Shown here in pieces: positions 6,029-14,212 of a stretch of 16,799 nucleotides of DNA (position 1 is the first letter of the stretch; the number at the start of each line of letters is the position of its first letter). The stretch spans positions 1 to 16,799 of the forward strand of contig JANWLI010000149.1 in NCBI GenBank assembly GCA_025450975.1. Reading direction: 5' to 3'. Source of the stretch: Candidatus Kapaibacterium sp. (GTDB lineage: Bacteria; Bacteroidota; Ignavibacteria; Palsa-1295). The position numbers and the translations under genes were made by a program. The notes beneath the pieces are model-generated. The model was not told where the DNA came from. It made no database searches and saw only the letters and a list, made by a program, of their open reading frames with translations.

Positions 6029-8095
6029 CTACTGTGTCGGAGAAACTCTCGATGTGTTGGACATTTGTACGAGACGCTCTTCAAGAACGCTGGCTCCGGT
6101 GATCGGCAACTCGCACGCTCCTCCGGAGCAGAAGTACACCGTTGCCTTCCCCTCCTTTGGCTGCAAGGTTTTTGCAAAGTCGCTTGCTGCTGTAGCTGTT
6201 GCATGCAACATCGTTTTCTGTGGGATGTACTTCGTTGCCAGTTTCCTGCGCATAACCTGATACTCTTTCTGGACGATATCGCCTACAAACACGATCTCCG
6301 TCGGAAGCTGAACTTCGGCGACCGCAGCTGCAAGCATTTCCGGAAGCGCGTACGGATACTTTTCCAGTGTACCGGAAAAGTACTCGAGCGTCTTTCGGGC
6401 ATGCTCCTGGAAGGCAACGTCGCCGGTCATCGCATGGAGCTTGAGTAAATTCCAAACACTGACGGAGTTACCACTAGGTTCTGCACCATCGTACGCATTT
6501 TTTGTACGAACGATCACGTCGCTCGTTTCTCTGGAGGTGAAGTATGAGCCTCTTTCAGTATCGAAGAGCGCCGCGTCCTGCTCACGCTGAAGGCTTACAG
6601 CGTGTTCAAGCCAGCGTGACTCAAGGGTCGCTTCGTAGAGTTCGATCAGGCCTTTGATCAGGAAAGCATAGGAGTCGAGCATCGCGTCGAACCGTGCCTC
6701 TCCGTCGCGCCAACGGTGCAGAAGCTTCTTGCCGGGCTTCTTCCAAAGCTCGTTGATGATAAATTCAGCAGCTCGTTGGGAAGCGAACAGGTACTCATCG
6801 GAGTCAAGCACATCGCCTGCGCGGGCCATTGCGCCAATCATCAGGCCATTCCATGATGCAAGCACTTTCTCATCGCGATGCGGGCGAATTCGTTTGGCGC
6901 GAACTTCGAAGAGCTTCGATTTTAATTGCGTGAGACGCTCTTTGGCTAGATCAGAAGAAAGCGAGAACTGCTCGCCGGTTTTCTTCATGTTCGTCGCTTC
7001 ATAAACGACATTCTTCTCATCTTCCCAATTACCCTCTTTTACAATGCCATAATGATAATTGAAGAGCTCGGCATCGAGTCCCAGGACATCGTTAATTTCC
7101 AGCTCAGTCCAGATGTAGAACGTCCCTTCCTCGCCTTCGGAGTCTGCATCGAGTGCGCTATAAAATCCACCGTCCGGATGCCGGAGCTCTCTCAGGACGA
7201 AGTCGCACGTCTCACGAACTACTCGTGCATAACGCTCTTTGCCTGTAAGCTGATAGGCATCGAGGAACGAGTGCACAAGCTGCGCCTGATCGTAGAGCAT
7301 CTTCTCAAAGTGCGAGACGCGCCAGAGCGCATCGACAGTATATCGATGAAAGCCGCCACCAAGATGATCGTAGATACCGCCGCGTGACATTTTCTCCAGC
7401 GTGAAGAGCGCCATCTGGGCGGCGCGGTCCTTACCTGTCAGATGGTAGTAGTTAAAGAGAAAATCAAATTGCACCGGACGCGGAAATTTCGGCGCGCCAC
7501 CGAATCCGCCTTCGCGCTCATCGAAGGCTTGCTCAAAATAGTTGAAGCAGCGATCGAGAAGTAACTGGGAAATCTCTCCCTTTCTCGTCTCAGCACCTTC
7601 CTGTTTGATCGCATCGGTAAGCGCCTCGCTTGATTTTACGAGGTCATCACGCTTTGTATCCCACAATTCGCGGATACGCTCAAGCAGTTGCTTGAAGCTC
7701 GGTCTGCCGTATGCCGGAACTGGAGGAAAGTACGTGCCGCAGAAAAATGGCTTGAGATCGGGAGTCAGCATAACAGACATCGGCCAGCCGCCTGCGCCAG
7801 TCATCGCCTGTGTTGCCGTCATGTAGACAGCATCGACATCCGGCCGCTCTTCGCGATCGAGTTTGATCGAGACAAAATTCTCGTTCAAAAACGCGGCGAT
7901 GGTCTCGTTTTCGAAGCTCTCATGCTCCATCACATGGCACCAGTGGCACGTCGAATAGCCGATAGAAAGAAAGATCGGTTTATCCTCTTTCTTCGCGCGT
8001 GCGAATGCCTCATCGCCCCATGGATACCAATCCACAGGATTATTGACATGCTGTTGCAGATAGGGAGACTTCTCGTTAACGAGGTGATTTGGCAT
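6029..8095 (-). CDS. yyaL: YyaL/DUF255 thioredoxin-domain protein (SPATA20 homologue)
   Basis: 688 aa, full length for the family (about 610-780). Residues 1-170 are the DUF255 thioredoxin-like domain: NEKSPYLQQHVNNPVDWYPW (7-26), then C50-H-W-C53-H in STCHWCHVMEHESF, LDREERPDVD and GGWPMSV. The rest resembles an (alpha/alpha)6 toroid as in six-hairpin glycosidases and N-acylglucosamine 2-epimerase-like proteins, with KFPRP, GGIYDHLGGGFHRY, HFEKMLYDQAQL and SWNGLMI. The biochemical function is not established; a redox role for CHWC and sugar binding by the toroid are family-level guesses. No signal peptide is present, so it is cytoplasmic. It has an ATG start without Shine-Dalgarno. It follows the GDPD gene by 27 bases and runs two bases short of the DNA glycosylase gene. 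Confidence 0.95.
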   Translation of the reverse strand: MPNHLVNEKSPYLQQHVNNPVDWYPWGDEAFARAKKEDKPIFLSIGYSTCHWCHVMEHESFENETIAAFLNENFVSIKLDREERPDVDAVYMTATQAMTGAGGWPMSVMLTPDLKPFFCGTYFPPVPAYGRPSFKQLLERIRELWDTKRDDLVKSSEALTDAIKQEGAETRKGEISQLLLDRCFNYFEQAFDEREGGFGGAPKFPRPVQFDFLFNYYHLTGKDRAAQMALFTLEKMSRGGIYDHLGGGFHRYTVDALWRVSHFEKMLYDQAQLVHSFLDAYQLTGKERYARVVRETCDFVLRELRHPDGGFYSALDADSEGEEGTFYIWTELEINDVLGLDAELFNYHYGIVKEGNWEDEKNVVYEATNMKKTGEQFSLSSDLAKERLTQLKSKLFEVRAKRIRPHRDEKVLASWNGLMIGAMARAGDVLDSDEYLFASQRAAEFIINELWKKPGKKLLHRWRDGEARFDAMLDSYAFLIKGLIELYEATLESRWLEHAVSLQREQDAALFDTERGSYFTSRETSDVIVRTKNAYDGAEPSGNSVSVWNLLKLHAMTGDVAFQEHARKTLEYFSGTLEKYPYALPEMLAAAVAEVQLPTEIVFVGDIVQKEYQVMRRKLATKYIPQKTMLHATATAASDFAKTLQPKEGKATVYFCSGGACELPITGASVLEERLVQMSNTSRVSPTQ

Positions 8096-8122
8096 TTGCT
8101 GTACAAGATGCAGTAAGCGACC

Positions 8123-8917
8123 TTACTGCGGATAAAGTTTATTACGAAGCTCGACAAGCTCATGAGGAATATCGGTAACAACAGCTCGAGCGCCGAGCGC
8201 TATGGCCTTTTGGAATTCCTCTTCGTGCGTGATCGTATAAACAGAAAGATGAATGTTTCGGCTCTTGATATTTTTCTGCCGCTCTTCGGTCAGTTCATCG
8301 AGCCGGCAGGCATACGTTGTCGCGCGGGAGAGCATCATCAGCTCGGAGGGAAGCATCTCCTCCGGCGGCTTCGTCAGTGTGACCGGCGTTTTCGAACGAA
8401 CATTGAAGAAATGGACGATCTCGGTAGAGGGATGGATCGCCGTCGCAACTGCATCCCACGGCATCGCACGGAGATAGTCCAGACGAAATGACGAGTAGAG
8501 CACATACTCCTGCATCCCGGCTTTGCGCACCATATCGACAAGTGGCGCGATAAACGAATCCGCGGGACGAGACGAGTACTCCTTCATCTCAATATTGAGA
8601 TAGCACTTCCCATTGGCCAGAGCGAGCACATCTTCGAATTTTGCCGGGGTGTTGCCGTTAAGCTTATCACTAAGCGAGGCAAACGTTTCTTTCCAGATCG
8701 TCAGCTTATCCTCGTCTGCGCCGATCGACTCGTCATGGTGACAGACGATCACGTCGTCGGCAGTCATCTGCACATCGATCTCGATCATTTCCGCACCGCT
8801 TGTGAGCGCTTCGCGGATGGCGTCAAGCGTGTTCTCTCTTGCACCATGCGACGTATCGCCACGGTGAGCGCAGATCATCGGACGCAGGTCGAACGGGTAC
8901 TCCTTGAGCGGAAGCAA
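8123..8917 (-). CDS. Glycerophosphodiester phosphodiesterase (GDPD family)
   Basis: 264 aa TIM-barrel enzyme that hydrolyses glycerophosphodiesters to glycerol-3-phosphate and an alcohol. Motifs: AHRG with H18 and R19, ARENT with E28, EMIEIDVQ (43-50) with E46 and D48, CHHDES with H61, and LNIEMK (108-112) with E110 and K112. H18 and H61 are the expected acid/base pair. No signal peptide, so probably cytoplasmic (UgpQ-like rather than periplasmic GlpQ-like). The start is uncertain: the only upstream choice is TTG at 8917, because the tandem repeat immediately before it supplies an in-frame TAA; the alternative is ATG at 8878 (MICAHRGD), which loses 13 residues. The residues before ICAHRG look natural for the family, so TTG was kept. 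No Shine-Dalgarno. Confidence 0.92.
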   Translation of the reverse strand: MLPLKEYPFDLRPMICAHRGDTSHGARENTLDAIREALTSGAEMIEIDVQMTADDVIVCHHDESIGADEDKLTIWKETFASLSDKLNGNTPAKFEDVLALANGKCYLNIEMKEYSSRPADSFIAPLVDMVRKAGMQEYVLYSSFRLDYLRAMPWDAVATAIHPSTEIVHFFNVRSKTPVTLTKPPEEMLPSELMMLSRATTYACRLDELTEERQKNIKSRNIHLSVYTITHEEEFQKAIALGARAVVTDIPHELVELRNKLYPQ

Positions 8918-8922
8918 GAGAA

Positions 8923-8957
8923 ATTACGAATTACGAATTACGATTTACGAATTATAT
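8923..8957 (+). repeat. Heptamer tandem array, ATTACGA units
   Basis: ATTACGA at 8923, 8930 and 8937, TTTACGA at 8944, and a decayed ATTATAT at 8951. The period is exactly 7. In a shifted frame the unit is TTACGAA, a TTACnnn heptamer. It fills most of the 63-base gap between fmt and the GDPD gene and ends five bases before the GDPD TTG start. Confidence 0.9.
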
Positions 8958-8980
8958 GGGGAAATTCGTTAGTAGAAGGG

Positions 8981-9928
8981 TTATGCAGGGCGAAAGAGTT
9001 TCGCGGAGCCGCGGAGGAATTCCTCCGTTGTCATGCGCTTTTTCCCTTCCCGTTGGACTTCGAGGATCTCTAGCGGAGTCGTTGCCGTGCCGACAAAGAG
9101 ACGCTTATCATCGTTAGTCACATGCCAGACACCGGGCTGTAATTGGTGCTCCATCGGTGCAACGTGCGACTGATACACTTTCAACCGTTCGCCATTTGGT
9201 AAAGTCGTAAACGCTGCCGGATGCGGGGAGAGGCCGCGAATCTGGTTATGTACATGTGCCGCTGCCTTGTCAAAACGGATCTCGCAATCTTCCTGGAAGA
9301 TCTTCGGCGCGGGCGTTGCCTCTTCATCTGATTGAGGTTTCGGAACGAGTGTGCCGAGCGCCAGCCCTTCGATCGTTTCGAGCGCAAGCTTTGCACCGAG
9401 ATGCATCAGCGAATCATGAAGTTCACCGACGGTCTCATTCTCAGCAATATCGACGGCTTCCTGAAGCAGGATACTACCAGTGTCAACACGCTCGCCGAGG
9501 AGAAATGTCGTGATGCCTGTACGTGTCTCGCCATTCATAATGGCGCGATGCATCGGCGCTGCTCCGCGATACTTTGGCAGCAGCGATGTATGAATGTTAA
9601 ATGCTCCAAGGCGAGGAAGCGTATACACTTCTTTTGGCAGGATCTTATAGGCAACGACACAATAAATATCCGCTTCGTATTGACTAAGCTGGCTGACAAA
9701 CTCCGGATCCTTAAGTTTTGTCGGGACGAGAACAGGAATGTTCAACTTCTCCGCTGTCTCGTGGATGACTGACGGACGCGTCTTTAGTCCACGTCCTTGC
9801 TCTTTAGGCGGAGTGGTGACGACTGCTACAACTTGCTTACCTGCACTGACGATCGCCTCGAGAATATGCGCAGCAAATTCCGGCGTGCCGAAGAAGATGA
9901 TGCGGGGATTGTTATGAGTGTCGGGCAT
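8981..9928 (-). CDS. fmt: Methionyl-tRNA formyltransferase
   Basis: 315 aa, the usual length. Transfers a formyl group from 10-formyl-THF to initiator Met-tRNA. The N-terminal Rossmann domain begins RIIFFGTPEFAAHIL (9-23). The catalytic block FNIHTSLLPKYRGAAP holds N111 and H113, and D149 in GERVDTGSILL completes the Asn-His-Asp triad. The family normally has a DxGlDTGD-like sequence here, so GERVDTG is slightly unusual but keeps the Asp. The C-terminal domain (about 205-315) contains IRGLSPHPAAF, which binds the tRNA. ATG start without Shine-Dalgarno, eight bases after the stop of the PGI/PMI gene, so probably co-transcribed with it. No def gene is adjacent in this window. Confidence 0.97.
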   Translation of the reverse strand: MPDTHNNPRIIFFGTPEFAAHILEAIVSAGKQVVAVVTTPPKEQGRGLKTRPSVIHETAEKLNIPVLVPTKLKDPEFVSQLSQYEADIYCVVAYKILPKEVYTLPRLGAFNIHTSLLPKYRGAAPMHRAIMNGETRTGITTFLLGERVDTGSILLQEAVDIAENETVGELHDSLMHLGAKLALETIEGLALGTLVPKPQSDEEATPAPKIFQEDCEIRFDKAAAHVHNQIRGLSPHPAAFTTLPNGERLKVYQSHVAPMEHQLQPGVWHVTNDDKRLFVGTATTPLEILEVQREGKKRMTTEEFLRGSAKLFRPA

Positions 9929-9936
9929 TCAGGCTG

Positions 9937-11007
9937 CTACTCAAGCAACTTCTTCTTCAACGTACTGATCACCGGCACCGGGCTCGGATCGATCCCTTCG
10001 ATTATGGCTAGATAGAGGCTCGTCCAATCGCCAAGCGCGATCAGCGAGAACATACGCTCAAGCGGCGTATTGCCCTCCGCCTGGATCTCTTCTACAAATA
10101 CGATGCGCTCCTGCAGCACTTCCCTGAGAATTGCGAAGCGTTTTGCTACGCGTTCGTTCTCGTCTGAAGTTCGCAGGAAGATCGCCATAAGTGAATCCGG
10201 CGCCGAACGTGGGTGGTCCCAGCCGTTGATCTCATTGTGATTCATTTCCGGAAGCACATTACCGAAGGCAACGTGCTTGGCGTTTTCCTGTATCTGTCCG
10301 CGCCAGCGGAGATTTACGGTATCGAGAAAATCAGAAGCAGAATAAATTACCGGTGAACGCGTTTGCATCTTCTCAGCAAGCTTCACGGCGAGATTACTAC
10401 CATTCTTCGGCCCATACCGTTCGGCAAGTGACGTGAGAAGTGTTGCAGTGCCTGCAAGGTTTGCTTCTTCACCGGAGGTGAATCCCATTGCATCGAGCAA
10501 CAGAAGGATCGGAACGAACGAGTATGCGAGAGCTGCTCGTGGCTGGAAGCCTGTCGGCAGTTTGATAAACGGATTACCGCTCTCCTGCGCACGCTTCATT
10601 AAGGCACCACCGGTAGAAATGCAAACGATCTGCGCGCCGCATGCTTTCGCATCGTCATACATTGCAAGCGTCTCTTCGGTATCACCGGAATAGCTCGAAA
10701 CGATCACGAGCGTCTTCGCTCCGGTAAATCCGGGAAGTGCGTAGGTGCGATTGATCGTTAGAGGTGTTGCAATTTTCGGCAACAAATAAGAGCGAACGAG
10801 GTCGCCGCCGATCGCCGATCCGCCGAGACCAGCAACGACGATATTCTCCACCGAATCTTTCGATGGGAGTTTTGCATTCTTCAGCGCTGCGTTGACGAGG
10901 GAAACTGCGTCAGTAATATGCGAGCCCATGCCTGCAATTGCATCGGCCATGCCCGCAACATCGATCTTACGGACAGACTCTTCGGTGATCTGGTGGGAAA
11001 AGCTCAT
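9937..11007 (-). CDS. Bifunctional phosphoglucose/phosphomannose isomerase (SIS domain)
   Basis: 356 aa enzyme interconverting glucose-6-P or mannose-6-P with fructose-6-P, at the branch of glycolysis and GDP-mannose supply. Tandem SIS domains: VVAGLGGSAIGGDLV (57-71) and VSSYSGDTEETL (103-114) bind the phosphosugar. R157 in QPRAAL, E241 in QIQENAK and H257 in MNHNEINGW match the catalytic Arg, Glu and His of the Pyrobaculum aerophilum enzyme, including the 16-residue Glu-to-His spacing. This is the archaeal/bacterial PGI/PMI family, unrelated in length to the 550-residue classical Pgi. ATG start without Shine-Dalgarno. It lies downstream of the membrane glycosyltransferase, separated by a 64-base gap with a heptamer array. 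A link to mannose supply for glycosylation is possible but inferred. Confidence 0.96.
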   Translation of the reverse strand: MSFSHQITEESVRKIDVAGMADAIAGMGSHITDAVSLVNAALKNAKLPSKDSVENIVVAGLGGSAIGGDLVRSYLLPKIATPLTINRTYALPGFTGAKTLVIVSSYSGDTEETLAMYDDAKACGAQIVCISTGGALMKRAQESGNPFIKLPTGFQPRAALAYSFVPILLLLDAMGFTSGEEANLAGTATLLTSLAERYGPKNGSNLAVKLAEKMQTRSPVIYSASDFLDTVNLRWRGQIQENAKHVAFGNVLPEMNHNEINGWDHPRSAPDSLMAIFLRTSDENERVAKRFAILREVLQERIVFVEEIQAEGNTPLERMFSLIALGDWTSLYLAIIEGIDPSPVPVISTLKKKLLE

Positions 11008-11040
11008 AATATTGGTATCGAGAAAGTACGAGTATAAGCA

Positions 11041-11068
11041 ACACCCGCCACCCGTTACTCGTTACCCG
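11041..11068 (+). repeat. Heptamer tandem array, TTACCCG-like units
   Basis: Four degenerate 7-base units: ACACCCG (11041), CCACCCG (11048), TTACTCG (11055), TTACCCG (11062). On the coding strand they read CGGGTAA CGAGTAA CGGGTGG CGGGTGT. The array starts three bases after the TAG stop of the DUF2723 gene, in the gap before the PGI/PMI gene. Confidence 0.85.
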
Positions 11069-11071
11069 CCC

Positions 11072-13063
11072 CTACTTCAGCTGGCCACGTAGATTTTCGA
11101 TCTCGGCAAAACGCGTGTTTACCATCTGCGCAAATTCAAGGTCTCGCTGCCGGAGGCTGGAGATATTGAAGTTGGGATCCGGAGCGAACGAAGCAGCAAG
11201 TTCAATGAACGTCTTCGCTTCTGCGGCACGCCCCTGTTGGGCAAGCAATGAAGCGGTCGTCGCAAGCGGCATTGCCTGCAGGAGGCGGGCATTGTCGGTA
11301 TAGTAGTTACGCTTTGAATAAGCATCGTCGCGCCATGCAAGCTTTGGCATGTGCGGAGCCAGAGGAATATCAGACGCCACAAAACGATACGCCAGCCCTG
11401 CCGCTACTCCCCTAAATGATGGAGCAAATAGCTCGTCCCGTTGCGCAAGGGTCTCGCTCGTTGCATACATGGGACGTGCGCTGTTATTGCGCACGAGGGC
11501 ATCGGTAAATGCGCTGTACGCCGTACTGATGGCTGCGCCATCGAATGACTCGCCGCGATCGAAGCGCTCCAGATGCGGCATGAACGCATCGAGCTCAGCC
11601 TGCGCGTTGCGTAGAAGTTCGGGTGCCACCTGTTTGAGGTGTAAGTAGTACCAGGGCCGGTCGCGTAGCAAAGCTACATCGATGACGGTCACATCGGGAC
11701 GTAGTCTGTCAATATGCTGCCAGTAGAACGATCCGCTTACCCAGAAATCCCATGCCGAGGAAAAGACGACGGCATTCTGTGGAAGATTCATCAGCATGTT
11801 GTGCGTGAAGTCGTCGACCATGTGGTTGCCGGATTCATCGTTCGTCTCCCAATGGAGCGCGAGTTCTACACCAGCTCCCAGAACGGCGCATAACAAGATA
11901 ACCATTGCGGCACTCTTGAAACGCTTGGCAAATTTCATTGATGCAAGTCCCCATATTCCGGCTGACAGAAGAAGCCCGACTGCGAGATACGCGAGAAGAA
12001 AGTAGGAGTCGATATCATGAATGTCGTAGTTGATCGCGTATAAGAGACAGCTGAAGAAGAGGAGCAGCAAGAAGACGATCATCCGCGCTCCGTTGCGTGC
12101 GGCTGTCCAGATGCCTACAAGTGCTGCGATCGTCAGGATGCTCATGAACTCGCCACCTAGCGAAGTCCAGAAATAGCCAAACTGTTTGCCTGCATTCGAG
12201 CCAGTGAACATCCATACTTTGTACTGCCCGCCGGTGATATGCTTGATGAAGCTATCGAAGTTCTCTGGATTGCCCCAATCCATGAGCGGCTCCGATGCGG
12301 AACGGGCTAAGAGGTAGATATATGGTATGAGTCCTAATGCAAAAGCAGGAATAAGTCGGCCAATGCGCTTGAAGCTTTCGGCATTGAAGCCGAAGCGGGC
12401 AAAGAACATGTAGAGGCATGCAGGCGCAAGAAGAACAGTTGTAAGATGATTCGCAAATGCGAGGCCGAGCGTCAACGCGAAGAGGAAGCCATCGCGTTTT
12501 GCATGTGGGTTCGCATCTTCGCGAAGCATGCGCAGGAAGAACGTGAGCACGACGGGCACGAGGAAGATATGCAGCGGATAGACTTCGATACTCGTCGCAT
12601 TCGCCCACCACGTCTCGGAGAAGGCCATGATCAGGCCTGCGAAGATGCCGGCAGCGACTGCCTGCTGTTGCTTGTCGTCACCGCCTGTATTTTCAACAGC
12701 GGGCTCAACTCCCTTTTTCTTTGGCTTCTCCTTTACCTTGCTGCGAACAGCGAGCCAGTGGCAGACGATCTCATGACATAGAAAAACCACCGCCGCCGCA
12801 CCCAGCGCTGAGAAAAATGCCGACATGATATTCAGGCGCAGGATCACGGAATCGGTGATCGGCAACTGCGCGAAGACATAGCCGATCAGCGTAAAGAGCG
12901 GGTAGCCGGTGGGATGTGCGATGCCGAGGGTTGCCGATACCGTCGCAAGTTCGCCGGCATCGATAAAGCCCACACCCGGTGCGAGAGTAACGAGATAAAT
13001 GATGAACGAGATCAGAAAGACGAGACTGGCGCCGAAGATCGGTCTGGAGAGCAAACGCATCAT
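11072..13063 (-). CDS. DUF2723 (TMEM260-like) polytopic membrane glycosyltransferase
   Basis: 663 aa. The N-terminus has the DUF2723 signature: TLAPGVGFIDAGELATVSAT (26-45) with D35 and E38 in the first extracytoplasmic loop, as expected for a GT-C fold, then GIAHPTGYPLF (47-57). ATSIEVYPLHIF (156-167) and a later NAVVFSSAWDFWVSGSFYW ... RPDVTVIDVALL block are also typical. About ten hydrophobic segments lie between residues 10 and 405; the C-terminal third is soluble and probably outside, ending in a helical region. The human homologue TMEM260 is an O-mannosyltransferase, so a lipid-linked sugar donor and protein acceptor are plausible, but substrate is unproven. A charged insert (KEKPKKKG, about 107-135) breaks the membrane domain. 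The start ATGATG overlaps the TGA of the CPBP gene by four bases, indicating translational coupling. Confidence 0.93.
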   Translation of the reverse strand: MMRLLSRPIFGASLVFLISFIIYLVTLAPGVGFIDAGELATVSATLGIAHPTGYPLFTLIGYVFAQLPITDSVILRLNIMSAFFSALGAAAVVFLCHEIVCHWLAVRSKVKEKPKKKGVEPAVENTGGDDKQQQAVAAGIFAGLIMAFSETWWANATSIEVYPLHIFLVPVVLTFFLRMLREDANPHAKRDGFLFALTLGLAFANHLTTVLLAPACLYMFFARFGFNAESFKRIGRLIPAFALGLIPYIYLLARSASEPLMDWGNPENFDSFIKHITGGQYKVWMFTGSNAGKQFGYFWTSLGGEFMSILTIAALVGIWTAARNGARMIVFLLLLFFSCLLYAINYDIHDIDSYFLLAYLAVGLLLSAGIWGLASMKFAKRFKSAAMVILLCAVLGAGVELALHWETNDESGNHMVDDFTHNMLMNLPQNAVVFSSAWDFWVSGSFYWQHIDRLRPDVTVIDVALLRDRPWYYLHLKQVAPELLRNAQAELDAFMPHLERFDRGESFDGAAISTAYSAFTDALVRNNSARPMYATSETLAQRDELFAPSFRGVAAGLAYRFVASDIPLAPHMPKLAWRDDAYSKRNYYTDNARLLQAMPLATTASLLAQQGRAAEAKTFIELAASFAPDPNFNISSLRQRDLEFAQMVNTRFAEIENLRGQLK

Positions 13064-13836
13064 ACAGTATCAATACTTTCTTGTGGTTTGGCTTCGCTGA
13101 CTTCGTCGACGTCCTGTATCTTTGTATCATTATCAGCGGGTAATCCATACCCGTACTCGTTGATAATCGGACGAAGGTTGTTCTTGAAATAGGAAAATAA
13201 CGGGCCAAAACTAATTGCCAAGAAAATAAAAGCTATAATGAGATTCTGGTCGAACGTTTCAATTATAGAGAGGTCCGGAAAAAGATGCTCCATGGTAACT
13301 AGTAAAAAATGAAAGGTAAGCGCTCCCAGATTAATAAATGCATGGACAATGATCGACGCGAAGACGTTCGAAGTCCTGAAATAGATAATAGAGAGAATGA
13401 TACCCACGACTGACGCATGAACGAAAGAAAATTTGTGAAGCAAACCAAAAATGACCGCATTCACAAAAATGCCGATGACAATCCCCTTTCGGCTAGTAAG
13501 GTAATCGAAGAAAAAACCCCTAAACCCTATTTCTTCAACTATGGGGGCGAGAACCAGAGAAGTAATGATGGCGATCTCGAGAGTATCCGATTCAAAAAAC
13601 GAAAGATCGGCGATCCAATGGTAGGTTGCCTCCGGCAGGAGCGTGTAGGCAAAATATTTGACAAACACAAGCGAGCCTGCACTGAACAGCACAATAAATG
13701 GTATGATCCTGAACTCGGGAAGGAGGGTTTTTGGATCATCAATGTTGCGAAAGCGCTCTGCAAACCATCGCTTATCAGCAATATATTGCCAGGCAATGAG
13801 CCAAAGAATTACTAGATATCCTATTGTACCGAGCAT
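13060..13836 (-). CDS. CPBP-family intramembrane metalloprotease (CAAX/Abi-like)
   Basis: 258 aa membrane protein of the Rce1-like CPBP family. The active-site motifs are intact: E101-E102-x3-R106 in IVEEIGFRGFF, H134 in FGLLHKF, and H165-x3-N169 in VHAFINL. Hydrophobic stretches at about 3-20, 43-66, 86-110, 117-134, 139-153, 156-182 and 197-217 fit six to seven helices. The last 40 residues are polar and cytoplasmic. Bacterial members often have unknown substrates; some cleave or sequester signalling proteins or give bacteriocin immunity. The start has an A-rich leader (CTAAAAA before ATG) and no Shine-Dalgarno. It overlaps the DUF2723 gene (ATGA), which hints at a shared envelope role. It follows the VOC gene by 17 bases. 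Confidence 0.93.
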   Translation of the reverse strand: MLGTIGYLVILWLIAWQYIADKRWFAERFRNIDDPKTLLPEFRIIPFIVLFSAGSLVFVKYFAYTLLPEATYHWIADLSFFESDTLEIAIITSLVLAPIVEEIGFRGFFFDYLTSRKGIVIGIFVNAVIFGLLHKFSFVHASVVGIILSIIYFRTSNVFASIIVHAFINLGALTFHFLLVTMEHLFPDLSIIETFDQNLIIAFIFLAISFGPLFSYFKNNLRPIINEYGYGLPADNDTKIQDVDEVSEAKPQESIDTV

Positions 13837-13853
13837 TTTTTAGTATAATATCT

Positions 13854-14174
13854 CTAACTTTGCCAAAGGTTAAAATACAACCCGTACGGATCTTTCATAT
13901 AGCATCTGCCGCCTTTTCCTTGCCATTCGACGACGGTCCAGCCAAGGGAAACGAGTTCGTTGCGGGCAGCATCGAGATCGTCGACAAATAGCTCCATGAC
14001 GATGCGCAAGCCTTCGTGCTTATCGAAATAGAGAAATCTTCCGTTCTGCTGGATCTCGATGGAATGGTCGTCGATCTGCTTCGCTTCTACGCCGAGAAGT
14101 TTCGCGTAGAGTGCAGCAGCTTCGGCGAACTGCGGAAGTTCGATGGCGATGTTGGGGCTAAGTTTAAACTCCAT
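13854..14174 (-). CDS. VOC-superfamily (glyoxalase-like) protein, probably lacking the usual metal ligands
   Basis: 106 aa, one compact vicinal-oxygen-chelate module made of two beta-alpha-beta-beta-beta repeats. Family marks are FAEAAALYAKLLGVEA (16-31), ELFVDDLDAARNELVSLGW (61-79) and the C-terminal KDPYGLYFNLWQ (94-105). In metal-dependent members the first strand carries His and the last motif reads DPxGxxxE. Here the corresponding residues appear to be N8 and N102, and no replacement ligand is obvious. It may be a binding protein or bleomycin-resistance-like module rather than a lyase or dioxygenase. No substrate can be named. It starts with ATG at 14174, without Shine-Dalgarno, directly after a tandem repeat that fills the 38-base gap to the amidohydrolase gene. 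Confidence 0.88.
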   Translation of the reverse strand: MEFKLSPNIAIELPQFAEAAALYAKLLGVEAKQIDDHSIEIQQNGRFLYFDKHEGLRIVMELFVDDLDAARNELVSLGWTVVEWQGKGGRCYMKDPYGLYFNLWQS

Positions 14175-14183
14175 TGGTTTTTA

Positions 14184-14207
14184 CCACAAAGAAACGAAGA
14201 AACGAAG
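14184..14207 (+). repeat. Octamer tandem array, AAACGAAG units
   Basis: CCACAAAG (14184), AAACGAAG (14192) and AAACGAAG (14200) at a period of 8, followed by TTTCG. It resembles the CGCAAAG and CGCAGAG units elsewhere in the window. It occupies the middle of the 38-base gap, ending five bases before the amidohydrolase stop codon and starting nine bases from the VOC ATG. Confidence 0.8.
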
Positions 14208-14212
14208 TTTCG

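Noticed and set aside
8923..8957. CRISPR-like array
   Set aside because: Units are 7 bases with no spacers and only about four copies. No cas genes are in the window.
13060..13836. CPBP protease as an abortive-infection phage-defence gene
   Set aside because: The family is often labelled Abi, but the neighbours are housekeeping and envelope genes and nothing here indicates defence.
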